Assembly (NCBI GenBank): GCA_964459065.1
Contig: CAYWMN010000177.1
Span: 1 to 7,913 of the forward strand
From: JAMCXS01 sp964459065
GTDB taxonomy: Bacteria; Acidobacteriota; Terriglobia; UBA7540
DNA: 7,913 nucleotides
Direction: 5' to 3'
Part shown: positions 6,192 through 7,913 of the stretch, piece by piece
Layout of the letters: each line of letters begins with the position of its first letter
Position numbering within the stretch: the first letter of the stretch is position 1
Position numbers and translations under genes: made by a program
Notes under the pieces: generated by a model
Told to the model about the DNA's origin: nothing
The model's input: only the letters and a program-made list of their open reading frames with translations
The model's database searches: none

Positions 6192-7244
6192 CTATCCGAA
6201 CAGCGCCTTCAGGTTTTCAGTGTAAGGCTCGCGCGCCACGCCGCGTTCCGTGATGATGGCGGTCACGTACCGGTGCGGTGTGACGTCGAAAGCCGGATGC
6301 CGGGCCTCGACGTTTTCCGGGGCCGTCGGGATGCCGCACCAATGGGTGACCTCTTGCGGTGAACGCTCCTCAATGGGAATTTCATCGCCGGAAGAGATAT
6401 CCAGGTCAAGGGTTGAGAGCGGAGCAGCCACATAAAACGGAATCTGGTTTTCGTGCGCCAGCACGGCCACTGAATAAGTGCCGATCTTATTGGCCACATC
6501 GCCGTTGCTGGCAATGCGGTCGGCGCCCACAATCACGGCCTGGATTTTGGACTGCTGCATGAAATGTCCGGCCATGTTATCGGTAATGACCGTGACGGGA
6601 ATGTTGTCCTTGGCAAGTTCCCAGGCGGTGAGCCGCGCCCCCTGCAAAAAGGGCCGCGTTTCATCAGCAAACACCGCGATTTTTTTTCCGTCTGCTACCG
6701 CGGCGCGAATCACCCCGAGCGCCGTTCCGTAACCTCCGGTGGCCAGAGCTCCGGCGTTGCAGTGCGTCAGCACCATCGCGCCATCCTGCAGCAGCGCTGC
6801 GCCGTGCCTGCCCATCGCCTCATTGATGGCAATATCTTCGGCCAGGATTCGCTGCGCCTCTTCCTCAAGCCGCGCGCGCGCCTGGGCGATCTTTTCAGCT
6901 TCTGAACCGGATCCCGCCAGGACGTTTTCAAACGTTTCCCGCATGCGCTTGACCGCCCAAAACAGGTTGACGGCCGTGGGCCGGGTTTTTGAGATAACGT
7001 CGGCGATCGTTTCAAAATCTCTGCGGAGGTCGGGGACGGTTTCGGCACTGCTCTTTTTGACTCCCAGCGCCACGCCCATGGCCGCCGCCACCCCAATGGC
7101 CGGAGCGCCCCGAATCACCATGGAGCGTATCGCTTCCGCAACTTCCCGGAAGTCATGATAAGTGCGGTAAATCTCTTCGCTCGGCAGGAGCGTCTGGTCG
7201 ATCATCCGCACACTGTCGCCGGTCCATTCGATTGTCTTGAACAT
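6192..7244 (-). CDS. mtnA: S-methyl-5-thioribose-1-phosphate isomerase
   Basis: Cytoplasmic enzyme of the methionine salvage pathway. It converts 5-methylthioribose-1-phosphate to 5-methylthioribulose-1-phosphate, recycling the methylthioadenosine left from polyamine and other SAM-dependent reactions. The 350-residue length is normal for the family. Key motifs are intact: RGAPAIG (45-51) for phosphate binding, the catalytic cysteine C162 in THCNAGALATGGYGTA, DETRP (194-198), and the catalytic aspartate D242 in GADRIASNGDVANKIGTY. This distinguishes it from the related eIF2B-alpha/beta/delta-like subunits. The ATG has a good AAGGAG 4 nt upstream. It converges on the exporter operon (57 nt between stops) and is divergent from the FMN reductase-like gene. 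No other methionine salvage gene is visible in the window. Confidence 0.96.
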   Translation of the reverse strand: MFKTIEWTGDSVRMIDQTLLPSEEIYRTYHDFREVAEAIRSMVIRGAPAIGVAAAMGVALGVKKSSAETVPDLRRDFETIADVISKTRPTAVNLFWAVKRMRETFENVLAGSGSEAEKIAQARARLEEEAQRILAEDIAINEAMGRHGAALLQDGAMVLTHCNAGALATGGYGTALGVIRAAVADGKKIAVFADETRPFLQGARLTAWELAKDNIPVTVITDNMAGHFMQQSKIQAVIVGADRIASNGDVANKIGTYSVAVLAHENQIPFYVAAPLSTLDLDISSGDEIPIEERSPQEVTHWCGIPTAPENVEARHPAFDVTPHRYVTAIITERGVAREPYTENLKALFG

Positions 7245-7264
7245 GCAGCTCCTTCTCTGAAAAG

Positions 7265-7289
7265 GGGTTTTCAGGCTTGCCCGAAACCC
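7265..7289 (-). repeat. Inverted repeat around the predicted mtnA transcription start
   Basis: On the minus strand, GGGTTT (7289-7284) and AAACCC (7270-7265) are perfect 6-bp arms. Inside them CGGG and CCTG pair (one G-U) around a CAAG loop, with one bulged A. CTTTT follows on the same strand. The predicted transcription start (about 7285) falls inside the first arm, so a transcript from there would hold only part of the stem. It could be a DNA operator dyad, or a terminator-like hairpin for transcripts entering from further upstream. Confidence 0.4.
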
Positions 7290-7291
7290 GC

Positions 7292-7320
7292 ATTATAGCC
7301 GAATCTGATGATGATCACTA
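7292..7320 (-). promoter_or_regulatory. Candidate promoter of mtnA
   Basis: The minus strand carries a perfect TATAAT at 7297-7292. A weak -35 hexamer, TAGTGA (7320-7315), precedes it by 17 nt and matches TTGACA at three positions. Transcription would start near 7285, leaving a leader of about 40 nt that includes AAGGAG (7254-7249). The leader is too short for a SAM riboswitch, and none was seen. Confidence 0.55.
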
Positions 7321-7392
7321 TGCGCTGTTGAGGACAACGTATGCCGAGGATGATTGCGCTATCCATTCGGGACGCGAATCCGGGAAGCGGCG

Positions 7393-7401
7393 TGCTAGGA
7401 T
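7393..7401 (+). promoter_or_regulatory. Weak extended -10 candidate for the FMN reductase-like gene
   Basis: TGC-TAGGAT has the extended -10 TG element directly before a hexamer with four matches to TATAAT. No convincing -35 box lies upstream. Transcription would begin near 7408, giving a leader of about 52 nt. A short inverted repeat, ATTCG/CGAAT (7365-7379), lies just upstream and could be chance. Confidence 0.25.
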
Positions 7402-7446
7402 TTCTTCACAGGGGCAACAATTTTTTGAACCCGCGCATTGACCAAG

Positions 7447-7453
7447 AAAGGAG
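7447..7453 (+). promoter_or_regulatory. Strong ribosome binding site AAAGGAG
   Basis: AAAGGAG lies 6 nt before the ATG at 7460. It fixes the start of the FMN reductase-like gene and is the best Shine-Dalgarno sequence in the window, suggesting efficient translation. Confidence 0.75.
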
Positions 7454-7459
7454 TGTGTT

Positions 7460-7913
7460 ATGGATTCCGAGGGTATTCGCATTGTAGTCATCAACGGCAG
7501 CGTGCGGCCTGCGAATTACACCGCGATGGCATCGGCGCTGGTGGTTGACGAGCTCAGGCAGGAAAGCGGCGTTTCGGTGGAAACTATCGACCCCGGTTCG
7601 CTTCACTTGCCGCTTCCCGGCACGGACCCGGCGGCGCCGGGAACGCAACTGCTTCAGCAGAAGGTCGCGGCGGCTACCGGAGTGGTTCTCGCGACTCCGG
7701 AGTATCATGGCAGCTTCAGCAGCGTGATGAAGCTCGTCATTGAGAATTTAGGCTTCCCATCCGTGCTGGCGGGCAAGCCGGTCACTTTGCTGGGTGTTGC
7801 CGCGGGCTCGATCGGGGCGATCAAGTCGCTCGAACATCTCCGGGGCGTCATTTCGCATGTAGGAGCTATCGCCCTGCCGTTGCCGATCTCGGTTCCCAAT
7901 GTTCAAAAAGTCT
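7460..7913 (+). CDS. NADPH-dependent FMN reductase-like flavodoxin-fold protein, 3' part missing
   Basis: The first 151 residues of a flavodoxin-like reductase are visible; the family is usually about 180-200 residues, so the end lies beyond the right edge. It begins with a beta strand and the FMN phosphate-binding loop GSVRPANYTA (13-22). The second flavin contact motif, TPEYHGSFSSVMKLVIENLG (79-98), matches the PEY(N/H)GS signature of the NADPH-dependent FMN reductase family (ChrR/ArsH/azoreductase-like). GKPVTLLGVAAGSIGAIKSL (105-124) corresponds to the next conserved strand and loop. Such cytosolic enzymes reduce FMN, quinones, azo dyes or metals with NAD(P)H; which applies here cannot be told. 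No signal peptide. It is transcribed divergently from mtnA across 215 bp. Confidence 0.88.
   Translation, partial: MDSEGIRIVVINGSVRPANYTAMASALVVDELRQESGVSVETIDPGSLHLPLPGTDPAAPGTQLLQQKVAAATGVVLATPEYHGSFSSVMKLVIENLGFPSVLAGKPVTLLGVAAGSIGAIKSLEHLRGVISHVGAIALPLPISVPNVQKV

Overview
The window reads as a piece of a Gram-negative bacterial chromosome of moderately high G+C content. The evidence is a tripartite-type ABC exporter with a membrane-anchored periplasmic adaptor, and an outer-membrane polysaccharide export protein. The gene styles (separate LolD/MacB-type ATPase, tandem FtsX/MacB-type permeases, methionine-salvage isomerase, flavodoxin-like FMN reductase) would fit a soil Acidobacteriota-like genome. 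That placement is an impression from protein style only and is not demonstrated. No phage, transposon, tRNA, rRNA or CRISPR signal was seen.

Layout from left to right. (1) A leftward gene for a polysaccharide biosynthesis/export (Poly_export/SLBB) protein enters from the left edge; its signal peptide and a TTGACA-containing promoter candidate are visible. (2) A divergent spacer of about 620 bp has no credible gene. (3) A rightward four-gene operon follows: a HlyD/MacA-type adaptor, a LolD/MacB-type ATPase, and two paralogous FtsX/MacB-type permeases. The two permease genes are only 2 nt apart. A very GC-rich hairpin lies between the ATPase and the first permease. (4) mtnA (methylthioribose-1-phosphate isomerase, methionine salvage) runs leftward and converges on the operon. 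(5) A 215-bp divergent spacer carries a perfect TATAAT for mtnA. (6) A rightward NADPH-dependent FMN reductase-like gene is cut by the right edge.

How the genes work together: the four operon genes should form one machine. The ATPase would drive a permease pair, probably a heterodimer, and the adaptor would link it to an outer-membrane factor of TolC type, which is not encoded here. The substrate cannot be read from the sequence. mtnA and the reductase are housekeeping-type genes with no obvious link to the exporter.

I did not find a clearly new biological system. The points most worth a second look are the split two-permease architecture, the altered hairpin-tip motif of the adaptor, the intra-operon hairpin, and the dyad around the predicted mtnA transcription start.
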